A stretch of 34,575 nucleotides of DNA. It comes from Candidatus Nomurabacteria bacterium RIFCSPLOWO2_12_FULL_44_11 (GTDB lineage: Bacteria; Patescibacteriota; Minisyncoccia; Phycocordibacterales; UBA9973). This document shows positions 26,711 through 34,575 of this stretch, in pieces. Each line of letters opens with the position of its first letter. Position 1 is the stretch's first letter. A program made the translations under genes and the position numbers. Location of the stretch: NCBI GenBank assembly GCA_001787125.1, contig MFVU01000015.1, positions 19,992 through 54,566 of the forward strand. Reading direction: 5' to 3'. Under the pieces are notes generated by a model. It was not told the origin of the DNA. It was given only the letters and a program-made list of their open reading frames with translations, and searched no databases.

Positions 26711-27511
26711 TTATCTTATTTCGTAGGTTATAGTTACGTCGGAAGTTATAGTATTTTCTCCCGCAGGGATTTCGGATGGCACCGACGCGGAACTTACACT
26801 GTCCGCCTCCATCATAGCTTTGCCGTAAAATATTGGTCCCGGATAACCGGACTCACTAAAGTTAGCGACTCGGCCTAATCTCACTCCTAAATCTTTAGCC
26901 AGCACTTCTGCTTTGGCCTTCGCGTCAGCAATGGCCTCTTTTCTTGCCTTGGCCTGGAGAGCATCCGGGTCATCAATCGTGAAATTCGGCCCGGACATGT
27001 TCGTCACCCCGATCTTGTTTAGGCCGTCAACTATTTTTGATACATCGTCAACCTTTCGAATTTTTACACTGATATTTTGGGACACGGTGTAGCCGATAAT
27101 CTTTGACTCGCTACGACAGGGCGGCATTATGCTATTCGGACTATAATACAGGGGGCAGGGCTCTGGATTTGAATACTTGGGGTAGGAATTATATCCTTCG
27201 GTTTTAATATCGCGTTCGGTTATCCCGGATGATTTTAGAAAATCAAGAATGCTTTTTGTCTTAGTATTCACTTCATCACTTGAAGCGCTCTGCGTTGCCT
27301 TGCTTGACTCTATCGTAAAGTAAACACTCGCAATATCCGGAACGGCTTCCACTTCCCCGTGGCCGGAGAGCGTGATGGTATTGGCCTCGCTTGAACCCAT
27401 CATGCCATAGGCGCGGAATTCAGCCAATAATTTAACGGCAAAAAACAAAGAAAGGATAACGATAAAGACGAGAGACGCTCGATATAAATTTTTTATGTAT
27501 TCGGCTTGCAT
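26711..27511 (-). CDS. SIMPL-domain (DUF541) protein
   Basis: ITLSGHGEVEAVPDIASVYFTIES...GYTVSQNISVKIRKVDDVSKIVDGLNKIG. Confidence 0.85.
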   Translation of the reverse strand: MQAEYIKNLYRASLVFIVILSLFFAVKLLAEFRAYGMMGSSEANTITLSGHGEVEAVPDIASVYFTIESSKATQSASSDEVNTKTKSILDFLKSSGITERDIKTEGYNSYPKYSNPEPCPLYYSPNSIMPPCRSESKIIGYTVSQNISVKIRKVDDVSKIVDGLNKIGVTNMSGPNFTIDDPDALQAKARKEAIADAKAKAEVLAKDLGVRLGRVANFSESGYPGPIFYGKAMMEADSVSSASVPSEIPAGENTITSDVTITYEIR

Positions 27512-27537
27512 CCGACAATTATACACCCTCGGTCGCC

Positions 27538-28569
27538 TTAAATCAAATTGACTTCTGGGGTAAGTTTAAGGCCAAATTTTTTAAATACTGAATCAATGAT
27601 TTCTTCAGCGAGTTCCTTTACCGCCTGGCCGCTAGCGCCGCCGTAATTCACCAGAACTAGCGCCTGTCGTTTGTGCACGCCAGTATTCCCCACCCGATAA
27701 CCCTTCCAGCTTGTTCCGTTTTCGGGACCGCATTGTTCAATGAGCCAGGCCGCCGGAATTTTATGCACTCCCCCCTCCCGAAAGTAGGGCATATCCGGAT
27801 AGAGTGTGAGAAACTCCCCTAGTTTTTTTTCTTCGACAAAAACATTTTTGAAAAAACTCCCGGCGTTGCCGATAATCGTCGGGTCGGGTAATTTGCTTTT
27901 TCTTATGGAAGTTACCGCCTCGCTTATGTCCTTCGCGGCCTTAGGTTCAAGTTTGTTCTTCTCAAAGTATTCCCGTAAAACTTTATAGCTTAGATTTTTA
28001 CGCTCCAATTTGCTCAGCCGGAGAGTGATAGCGAGAATAAAATATTTATCCTTCAGCTCCTGCTTAAAAATACTGTCACGATAGCCGAGCTGGCACTCTG
28101 CCATTGAAAAAGTTCGCAGGTGGCCGCTTTTAACTTCGATCGTTTCGACGCTCTCTAAAACATTCTTGAGTTCCGCTCCATAAGCGCCAATATTTTGCAT
28201 TGGCGCGGCCCCGACCGTGCCGGGGATGAAAGACAAATTCTCTATGCCCCACAGAGAACGTTCGACGGCAAAATTCACCAGGTCGTGCCACACCTCTCCG
28301 CTCATCGCTCGAATTTGCATACTCTCCTCGTCCTCGTCTAGAACTGTGATTTCTTTTAATCTATTGACAATCACTATGCCCGGAAAATCGCCGAGGAGCA
28401 AAATATTGCTGCCTCCGCCTAAAAACAATTTTTTATTATTTTTAAACTCTTTGGAATCGAAAAGTTCCCCGAGGTCTGCCTCGTTTGTAATTTCGGCAAA
28501 AAATTTAGCTCGCGCCGATATACCGAAGGTGTTTAATTTAGTTAGATCGTAGTCTTTTTTGATTGTCAT
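27538..28569 (-). CDS. murB: UDP-N-acetylenolpyruvoylglucosamine reductase
   Basis: LGGGSNILL; SFIPGTVGAAPMQNIGAYGAEL; GNAGSFFKN. Confidence 0.95.
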   Translation of the reverse strand: MTIKKDYDLTKLNTFGISARAKFFAEITNEADLGELFDSKEFKNNKKLFLGGGSNILLLGDFPGIVIVNRLKEITVLDEDEESMQIRAMSGEVWHDLVNFAVERSLWGIENLSFIPGTVGAAPMQNIGAYGAELKNVLESVETIEVKSGHLRTFSMAECQLGYRDSIFKQELKDKYFILAITLRLSKLERKNLSYKVLREYFEKNKLEPKAAKDISEAVTSIRKSKLPDPTIIGNAGSFFKNVFVEEKKLGEFLTLYPDMPYFREGGVHKIPAAWLIEQCGPENGTSWKGYRVGNTGVHKRQALVLVNYGGASGQAVKELAEEIIDSVFKKFGLKLTPEVNLI

Positions 28570-28570
28570 G

Positions 28571-29068
28571 CTATTCTCGAAGTATAGTTATTGATCCATC
28601 AGCATGCAATCTAATAACTTTGGACGCTCTTGCGGTAATAGTTCCGCCGTCTATGTACAAATCAACTTGGTTGCCGAAATATTTTCTCGCCTCATCGATA
28701 TTTTGAGCAGGCGGCAAATCCTCTGGATTAGCGGAGGGCGCTACTAGTGGCCCGGTTTTGCGGATGAGCTCTCTCAGATTTTCATTTTGCGGCAAACGAA
28801 AAGAAATATCCTCCAAGATAACACTGGTGGGCTCATTAAATTGCGGAATTTTAAATTTCTTTGGGTCAATGCGGAATTTTTTTATATCTTCCCAGTCCGC
28901 AATCAAGTTTATAAGCTTTTTCTCCGGAGATCTTTTCTTAATTTTATAAATTTTTTCTACGGTACTGGCATTCTGCGCTCTGCCAACAATCCCATAAAGA
29001 GTGTCAGTGGGCATAACTACTACCCCATCACCTTTGAGGACTTTAAGAAGATTCGGGTCGCTCCACAT
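28571..29068 (-). CDS. Sua5/YciO/YrdC threonylcarbamoyl-AMP synthase family
   Basis: VVMPTDTLYGIVGRAQN...KIYKIKKRSPEKKLINLI...PSANPEDLPPA. Confidence 0.88.
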   Translation of the reverse strand: MWSDPNLLKVLKGDGVVVMPTDTLYGIVGRAQNASTVEKIYKIKKRSPEKKLINLIADWEDIKKFRIDPKKFKIPQFNEPTSVILEDISFRLPQNENLRELIRKTGPLVAPSANPEDLPPAQNIDEARKYFGNQVDLYIDGGTITARASKVIRLHADGSITILRE

Positions 29069-29078
29069 AAATATCGAT

Positions 29079-29624
29079 TTATAAAATTTCTCTCTCTAAC
29101 CTTTTTTCTATTTCCCCCTCGCTGACCGGTCGAAGCATTTTTTTCAGTTCCGGATCCTGCGAGATATCTATCCCCTGCTTCTCTAAGAGTAGAGCGATCA
29201 TTTTCATAATTTTAGTAATTTCCCGCTCCGCAATGAGATTGAGTTGCAGATGGGTCTCTTCGCGCAGATCGTCTACCTTGGCGGTGCGGTTTTGGGAAAT
29301 GAGCACAAACACGGAGAGAATGATTGCTTCCAAAGAAACTATCATGGTTAAAAGATTGAAAGGATATGGATCAAAGGGAGCTATGCCCTTTACTTGACTG
29401 GTATTGATAAGTATCCAGACGGCAAAGAGCAGTACGTTCAGCACTAAAAAAGTCATCGTTCCGAAACTAGAAGTCATGTTGTCGGCAATTTTCTCAACCG
29501 TCGTCCTTTTGGCGTTCGCCTTCGCTTTCATACTGCGAAATATCCGCTTCTGCGGCTCTTCGCTTTCACCAAACAACGCTCGTAGAAATGAAAGATGATG
29601 ACTGGCCATGTTTTTGTAATTCAC
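29079..29624 (-). CDS. DUF1003 membrane protein
   Basis: VEKIADNMTSSFGTMTFLVLNVLLFAVWILINT...FDPYPFNLLTMIVSLEAIILSVFVLISQNR. Confidence 0.85.
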   Translation of the reverse strand: MNYKNMASHHLSFLRALFGESEEPQKRIFRSMKAKANAKRTTVEKIADNMTSSFGTMTFLVLNVLLFAVWILINTSQVKGIAPFDPYPFNLLTMIVSLEAIILSVFVLISQNRTAKVDDLREETHLQLNLIAEREITKIMKMIALLLEKQGIDISQDPELKKMLRPVSEGEIEKRLEREIL

Positions 29625-29647
29625 CTATATTATAACATAGGGTAAAA

Positions 29648-29722
29648 TGGGGTGCCTATCCGGGGTTGAACCGGAACTAAAAGCTCCACAAGCTTCTGTG
29701 CTGCCGCTACACCATAGGCACC
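29648..29722 (-). tRNA. tRNA-His (GTG), with G-1, C73 and encoded CCA
   Basis: G-GTGCCTA..TTGTGGA anticodon loop..TCCGG TTCAACC CCGGA..TAGGCAC-C-CCA cloverleaf. Confidence 0.93.
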
Positions 29723-29733
29723 GTATATCAAAG

Positions 29734-30153
29734 TTATAGCACGCTGAAAATAAAAATAAAAGTAGAGACGGCAGCGGAGACGAAACACCAGGAGCATCCT
29801 TTTTTAAGAGCAAAAATTTGCACCCCGATAAGATAAAGAGAAAAAAGAAAGGCCATCACCGAAAGGATAAGGGAAGAATTGATTAAAAAATCAAGCGAGG
29901 AAATTTGCGGGAAAAGTAATACGGCGTGTAAAAGAGTGATCAGAGAATAATAGAACATGCCCAAAATTTCAACCGGTATGCCAAAAAATCTGGAGTAATC
30001 GCTATTGACCACCGTATTGCAGTCAAAACGGATGGGACAAACCAGGACGAGTCCCGCTTTTTTATGGTTGTAGATGTGCTTGGCAACGAAAAAGCCACAG
30101 ACGCCGAGTATCACGATCGCAAAATGCATCACAACATCGTTTGGTAATATCAT
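29734..30153 (-). CDS. Vitamin K epoxide reductase (VKOR) family protein
   Basis: FDCNTVVNSDYSRFFGIPVEILGMFYYSL and KKGCSWCFVSA (CxxC). Confidence 0.87.
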   Translation of the reverse strand: MILPNDVVMHFAIVILGVCGFFVAKHIYNHKKAGLVLVCPIRFDCNTVVNSDYSRFFGIPVEILGMFYYSLITLLHAVLLFPQISSLDFLINSSLILSVMAFLFSLYLIGVQIFALKKGCSWCFVSAAVSTFIFIFSVL

Positions 30154-30175
30154 GAACCAAGTATAGCAGTTTAAT

Positions 30176-30571
30176 CTACTCTTTCAAATCTAGGCAAACG
30201 GAATTGAGACAGTAATGTTTGCCTGTTTTTGCTTCAGGATCTTCAAAAATGTGGCCTAAGTGGGAATTGCATTTAGCGCAGGTAACTTCGGTCCTAGCCA
30301 TGCCATGAGAAGTATCACGTTCAAATTTTACTGCTCCAGGCAATGCTTGATCAAAGGATGGCCAACCGGAAAGTCCCAGTGCGTTAGAACCAAATTTAGC
30401 ATCTGAAGAAAATAAAGGGCTCCCGCAGGCCGCACAGACATAGGTCCCATTTTTTTTCTCATGCAAATATTTTCCAGAAAAAGGAGCTTCGGTGCCCTTC
30501 TCGCGTAAAACTTTGTATTGTTCTGGGGTGAGTTTCTTTTTCCAAATTTTTTCTTTGTCTTCGTCGATCAT
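30176..30571 (-). CDS. msrB: Peptide-methionine (R)-S-oxide reductase
   Basis: LTPEQYKVLREKGTEAPFSGKY...YVCAACGSPLFSSDAKFGSNALGLSGWPSF...HYCLNSVCLDL. Confidence 0.96.
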   Translation of the reverse strand: MIDEDKEKIWKKKLTPEQYKVLREKGTEAPFSGKYLHEKKNGTYVCAACGSPLFSSDAKFGSNALGLSGWPSFDQALPGAVKFERDTSHGMARTEVTCAKCNSHLGHIFEDPEAKTGKHYCLNSVCLDLKE

Positions 30572-30642
30572 TTTATTATTCTACCATAATTAATATCGCG
30601 CCGGACGAGGGGATGAAACCCTGCCGGCGCGATGCGTGCTTG

Positions 30643-30855
30643 CTACCTCGGGAGGCAGCCGATCATGTTGAGTGCCGCTTGCCGGCGCGTTTGGCCGAAA
30701 CCTACTGCGCCACCCGTCGCTACGGGTGCAGTTGGATCACGGTAACAAAACCGCATCCAAGCATACGACGAATTCGGATCGTGATCTGGTCGATACAGAA
30801 AACCTCGGGCCTCGATGATAGCTTTGGCTTCCAGTTCTTCTCCACTCTCAGTCAT
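30643..30855 (-). CDS. Hypothetical small protein
   Basis: MTESGEELEAKAIIEARGFLYRP...; longer ORF start would overlap the tRNA. Confidence 0.45.
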   Translation of the reverse strand: MTESGEELEAKAIIEARGFLYRPDHDPNSSYAWMRFCYRDPTAPVATGGAVGFGQTRRQAALNMIGCLPR

Positions 30856-30936
30856 TGCTATATACCTCGTGATCAAAAAGGTTCGAAAGAAGAATAACAT
30901 ATGTTTTGTGAAACACAAAAAGAGGGATACTTCCGG

Positions 30937-31020
30937 TGCGCGGGGGGAGATTTGAACTCCCATGCTCTTGCGAGCGCTACCACCTCAAGGTAGTACGTCT
31001 ACCAGTTTCGCCACCCGCGC
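30937..31020 (-). tRNA. tRNA-Leu (GAG); CCA not encoded
   Basis: GCGCGGG..CTACCTTGAGGTGGTAG..variable arm GCGCTCGCAAGAGC..GGGAGTTCAAATCTCCC..CCCGCGC-A. Confidence 0.92.
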
Positions 31021-31040
31021 TCGACTAGATTATATCAAAA

Positions 31041-31517
31041 TTATTCAGCTTTGACCCCGCCTGAATGAACTTCAGGTCGGGCGGGTTTTGTCACTTCTTC
31101 TTCCTCATCAACAATAGTGCTGCGCATCTTGCGGCGGACGTCCTTCACCGCCTTGGTACGAATGTAGTAGAGTTTGGAGCGTCCGGTGTTTGCTCTTTTT
31201 ACAATCTCAATTTTATCAACCATCGGGGAATAAAGCGGAAAAATTCTCTCCACCCCAACGCCCGAGGCCACGCGCCTTACGGTAAAAGTCCCGCCCGGTT
31301 CCGTGCCGTGCTTGCGCGCCAAGACCGTGCCCTCAAACGCCTGCAGGCGGAATTTTACTGTTTTTTCGCTTTTTTTATCTGCCCTAGTCGAAAATTTTTC
31401 TTCGGCAATTTTGGACCAGACCCGCACGGTATCGCCGGAACGAAAATCCAGTTTCCTCCGCGCCTCAATGTCCACCGGGCTAAATTTAATTTTGTTTAAT
31501 AAGGCAGTATTTGCCAT
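31041..31517 (-). CDS. rplS: 50S ribosomal protein L19; C-terminal tail carries a palindrome
   Basis: DFRSGDTVRVWSKI...RLQAFEGTVLARKHGTEPGGTFTVRRVASGVGVERIFPLYSP. Confidence 0.95.
   Translation of the reverse strand: MANTALLNKIKFSPVDIEARRKLDFRSGDTVRVWSKIAEEKFSTRADKKSEKTVKFRLQAFEGTVLARKHGTEPGGTFTVRRVASGVGVERIFPLYSPMVDKIEIVKRANTGRSKLYYIRTKAVKDVRRKMRSTIVDEEEEVTKPARPEVHSGGVKAE
31056..31085. repeat. Palindrome CCCGCCTGAA-TGAAC-TTCAGGTCGGGCGGG at the 3' end of rplS
   Basis: CCTGAA/TTCAGG core plus flanking complementarity; translated RPEVHSGG. Confidence 0.75.
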
Positions 31518-31555
31518 CCGGGACAATTTATCATAAAGCCCCGGTTTAAGCAAAT

Positions 31556-31919
31556 TCAGAGAAATTCAGCTTGGTAGCATTTCTCGCAATAAACAATCTC
31601 CGGCCGGTCTGGCGAATAGGAAGTTTTTATTGGCATTTGGCATTTCATGCATTCGCGGTGATAAAGTTTAGGCATGTTTGTTTGTACGAAACGTGCTCGA
31701 TGGCGACATTCAGAGCAATAGCGCGGAATGGGTAAACCAAATTTTCCTAAAAAATTTAATTCATTTTCTATTATTTTATACCCGCGTTTACATTTCATAC
31801 ATTCAATCACTTCCTGAAGGATATTTTTGTTGACATCTTTTAGGTCGTCTGGCAGATCAGCCGCTTTTTTGGTGATTTTGTAGACTGGCTTTTCCTTCTC
31901 GAACCAACTAAGTCCTTTT
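31556..31919 (-). CDS. C-terminal part of the Cys-rich zinc-ribbon protein, displaced in frame
   Basis: GLSWFEKEKPVYKITKKAADLPDD...CMKCKRGYKII...YCSECRHRARF...CMKCQMPI...YCEKCYQ. Confidence 0.7.
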
Positions 31920-33257
31920 TTTGGTGGCCTCGGTTTCAGTAGTTGGGAAATATTCCTGAGCAATTGTTTCGTTATACCCAAAAGGAGACAGTATAAGTGG
32001 AAAATATTCTCCGTACTTGTAAACTTTTCCTTTCTCGTCGATATAGGGATTTTTATCCATATCCCCAATAATCTTAAATTTTAAAGTTTCGTATTCTTGT
32101 TTTGAGTATTGCTTATTCAAGATACAATATTGTTTCTTCTTTAAGTTGATGCAACCAAAAGAATCTTTTGAGCTGTTAGCTGCGTAAATACAATATTCTA
32201 GATTGCGTGCATTAGAGAAACACTCACTACAAAAACGGCAATTGGATGCTCCTTCCCCTACGACGCAACACTCGTATAGCTTTTCTGAGTTATTGCCCCA
32301 ACCAGTATAATCATAAGCATCTTTCGTTTTCGGCAGGGTTAAAAATTGAACAAATCGACTATCTTCTACGCCGACCCCTATGTACACGTCGTGGGCATTT
32401 TTTGACTGGTATACATATTCCCCGGAAACCTTTTTATTCCGACTGTCACCCATGTAGAAGCGACGAGGAAATTGGAAGGAAAATTCCTGAAATTCTTTTA
32501 AGGTTAGCTCAACTGTTTGCCAGGAAGCCATATTTATTTGGGCTACTTTTTCTTTGTAATCCTCTTTAGTATGTTGCTTATTCCAAATGCAGTAATTTTT
32601 ATTCCGTAAATTCACACATCCAAAACAATTTGAGCAATCATAACAATTACGAGAAAAGTGCACGTCGTGGCAATCTCCACAATCAATGGTAAAATGGCAA
32701 TTATATAATTTATGGCCACCGATACTACCGTAGCAAAGTTCGGATTCATCTATGTGATAGCAATCCATGCAATCCCGAATGTGAGCCAAAATAGTACTGT
32801 AAAGAGAATTTTCTACATAATCCCCAAAATAAGTTAGATACGAATTTTTCTGCCAAGCAGTATAGTTCGTGTACGGAGTATTAATGTTTGTGGTATAGGT
32901 ACATTCCAATGCCATATAAGGAGATTTACTTTGCAGCTCTTTCATTTGTTCAAAAAAAGAGCGTGAGGGATCGTAATTCATTCCATATTCTGTGCCATCC
33001 CAACTATCGCCCCACCAGCAGGGATTACAGTAGACCTTTAATTTTTTGTCTCTGTGGAACATCGAGATTATACTTGCGCCACAGAGATCACAGGATCTTT
33101 TATAAAGTGTCCTAATGTTCACAAATGAAAACCTTCGGATCATCCGGCACTCTGGGCACCAGGTCGGCGGCGGGACTTGCATCTTTTCGTAGAATTTAAA
33201 ATCCTCCGGCTCTATATTAAAGTCCTTTTTGCAATTCTGGCATGTTCTTGTTTCCAC
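31908..33257 (-). CDS. Cys-rich zinc-ribbon protein, N-terminal and central part; GTG start
   Basis: TCQNCKKDF..WCPECRM..CDLCGASI..CNPCWWGDSWDG; repeated FGCxNLxxKxYCIxNKQ. Confidence 0.8.
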   Translation of the reverse strand: METRTCQNCKKDFNIEPEDFKFYEKMQVPPPTWCPECRMIRRFSFVNIRTLYKRSCDLCGASIISMFHRDKKLKVYCNPCWWGDSWDGTEYGMNYDPSRSFFEQMKELQSKSPYMALECTYTTNINTPYTNYTAWQKNSYLTYFGDYVENSLYSTILAHIRDCMDCYHIDESELCYGSIGGHKLYNCHFTIDCGDCHDVHFSRNCYDCSNCFGCVNLRNKNYCIWNKQHTKEDYKEKVAQINMASWQTVELTLKEFQEFSFQFPRRFYMGDSRNKKVSGEYVYQSKNAHDVYIGVGVEDSRFVQFLTLPKTKDAYDYTGWGNNSEKLYECCVVGEGASNCRFCSECFSNARNLEYCIYAANSSKDSFGCINLKKKQYCILNKQYSKQEYETLKFKIIGDMDKNPYIDEKGKVYKYGEYFPLILSPFGYNETIAQEYFPTTETEATKKRT

Positions 33258-33370
33258 GCCCAAATTATATAATTAAATTTTAAAACGTCAATTTAAATAT
33301 TGATTGTCGATAAGAAGTACTTATGCTACTTGATAATTTTAAGGAAGTTTATAATAAAGTGTCAATTTTC

Positions 33371-33398
33371 TTGACATTTTTCTAGGTTAATATATACT
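33371..33398 (+). promoter_or_regulatory. Promoter TTGACA-16-TATACT of the TrmB-like gene
   Basis: TTGACA tttttctaggttaata TATACT agattg ATG. Confidence 0.75.
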
Positions 33399-33404
33399 AG
33401 ATTG

Positions 33405-34163
33405 ATGAATCCGATAGAGACTTTGAAACAATTGGGATTGCATGAAAAACAAGCGGGGATATACCTGGCCCTTCTTGAACTAGGCGAGTCCTCTATGACC
33501 GAGATAGCCCGGAAGGCAAACTTAAAACGCCCTACGGTATATCTGATGATAGATGAGTTAATAATCCTCGGTCTTTGCTCGGAGCTGACCAAGGGAAAGA
33601 AAAAGTTTTACTCTGCCATTCACCCGCGCCGACTGGTGGAAATGACTCATTTCAGGAATAAGCAAGCGGAAAAATTATTGCCGGAGTTAGTAGCACTTCA
33701 AAATACCGCTGGGAAACCAAAGGTTAGAATGTTGGAAGGAATCGAGGGTATGCATATAGCTTATGAGGAAGCTTATTCTTCGTTAAACAATAAGGAGGAG
33801 GGATTATGGATAACAAATATAGATTTTTTGGAAGAAAAGTTTCCGGAGGTCATAAAACTATATTTAAAAACTCTAGAGAGACTGCGCAATCCCCCGATTC
33901 GGGAAATAGTCCAAGGCGGAGAAATAAGTAAAAATTACATTAAACGGGTGATAAATCTTAAAAAAGGAAAAAATTATAAAATAAGATACGTGCCTCAAAC
34001 ATACTTATTCGGATATACCGACCAATTAATAATTGGCGACAAAGTCATGACCTTCGTCCTGGGTAAAGAAATTTTCGTCCTTATCGTAGAGAGCAAAGAC
34101 AACGCCCAAACTCAGCGCGGAATTTTCGAACTGGCCTGGGGTGGGGCGGAAAAAATAAACTAA
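33405..34163 (+). CDS. TrmB-family transcriptional regulator
   Basis: LKQLGLHEKQAGIYLALLELGESSMTEIARKANLKRPTVYLMIDELIILGL. Confidence 0.87.
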   Translation: MNPIETLKQLGLHEKQAGIYLALLELGESSMTEIARKANLKRPTVYLMIDELIILGLCSELTKGKKKFYSAIHPRRLVEMTHFRNKQAEKLLPELVALQNTAGKPKVRMLEGIEGMHIAYEEAYSSLNNKEEGLWITNIDFLEEKFPEVIKLYLKTLERLRNPPIREIVQGGEISKNYIKRVINLKKGKNYKIRYVPQTYLFGYTDQLIIGDKVMTFVLGKEIFVLIVESKDNAQTQRGIFELAWGGAEKIN

Positions 34164-34575
34164 AGGAATTTTTGGAACTCTTTTGGCAGGGGTGATTCTA
34201 TTTTGATTGTTTTGTTTTTTCCGCCAGAGGCGGATCCGCCTAGAGCGGAGAATTCTATTGACTTAGCGTGGAGTGCCATGCGTTTAATGCCTTTCGGGCA
34301 GGGACCGTCCGGGTTATAAAGTGAATCGCAGACAATTGGGTGATTTAAGTATTTCATATGCACTCTTATTTGGTGCGTCCGGCCGGTCTTGGGGCGGATT
34401 TCAAGAAAACTGAATTTCACCCCCTCGGCCTTTGGCCACTCTCCCTTCGCAGGGCGAGATTGTTGGATGTTTCCCTCCCTGCGAAGGGAGGGCGCAGGGA
34501 GGGTGAACCGCTTGAGTACCCTGTATTCCGTTACCGCTTCCCGCATTTCCCCCCTGGCACCTCGACCCGCGAGAT
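34160..34575 (-). CDS. RluA-family pseudouridine synthase, C-terminal part (runs off window)
   Basis: GEMREAVTEYRVLKRF...FLEIRPKTGRTHQIRVHMKYLNHPIVCDSLY. Confidence 0.9.
   Translation of the reverse strand, partial: LAGRGARGEMREAVTEYRVLKRFTLPAPSLRREGNIQQSRPAKGEWPKAEGVKFSFLEIRPKTGRTHQIRVHMKYLNHPIVCDSLYNPDGPCPKGIKRMALHAKSIEFSALGGSASGGKNKTIKIESPLPKEFQKFL
34220..34249. repeat. Double palindrome TCCGCCAGAGGCGGATCCGCCTAGAGCGGA in the RluA-like gene
   Basis: Near-copy of 1470-1499; translated SALGGSASGG. Confidence 0.85.
34441..34503. repeat. Inverted-repeat element CTCCCTTCGCAGGG...CCCTGCGAAGGGAG plus CCCTCCCTGCG...CGCAGGGAGGG in the RluA-like gene
   Basis: Translated in frame as PSLRREGNIQQSRPAKGE between YRVLKRF and FSFLEIRPKTGRTHQ. 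Confidence 0.85.

Noticed and set aside
30598-30636. Strong GC hairpin CGCGCCGG..CCGGCGCG as a terminator
   Set aside because: No U-tract on the minus strand and located just upstream of the msrB promoter; function unclear.
30643-30963. Full-length 106-aa ORF
   Set aside because: The first ~36 codons overlap the 3' half of tRNA-Leu; a shorter start at 30855 is more plausible.
1-34575. CRISPR array, cas genes, rRNA, integrase or transposase
   Set aside because: No regularly spaced direct repeats with unique spacers and no such proteins in the ORF track.
1-34575. UGA recoding (genetic code 25)
   Set aside because: Genes such as rpsG end cleanly at TGA at the conserved C-terminus; standard bacterial code fits.

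Overview
The gene content and style suggest a CPR/Patescibacteria (Parcubacteria-like) chromosome segment; this is an inference, as no search was run. Most genes are on the minus strand. In minus-strand order there is a str-like block (rpsL-rpsG, then fusA), an intervening block (phytoene-synthase-like, patatin-like, DedA, pyrD-pyrE-pyrF, two hypotheticals), then tuf and the S10/spc ribosomal-protein operon (rpsJ to rplX). The right half holds rpmB, a DEAD-box helicase, thyA-folA-dcd, a four-gene overlapping cassette (ECF-S-like membrane protein, RibD/DHFR-like, CofE-like gamma-glutamyl ligase, CphA/RimK-like ATP-grasp), rplK-nusG-secE, murB, YrdC, VKOR, msrB, two tRNAs (His, Leu), rplS, a Cys-rich zinc-ribbon gene split by a one-base frameshift at A7, a TrmB-type regulator and a partial RluA-type gene. 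Main leads: (1) a ~345-nt structured ncRNA candidate with its own promoter and terminator between rplB and rpsS; (2) eleven genes whose -10 box ends exactly 6 nt before the start codon, implying leaderless mRNAs, including a helicase that would start at ATC; (3) short palindromic elements translated in frame inside conserved genes; (4) a recoded second copy of the EF-G C-terminus just downstream of fusA; (5) a candidate folate/pterin-tail glutamylation and salvage cassette.
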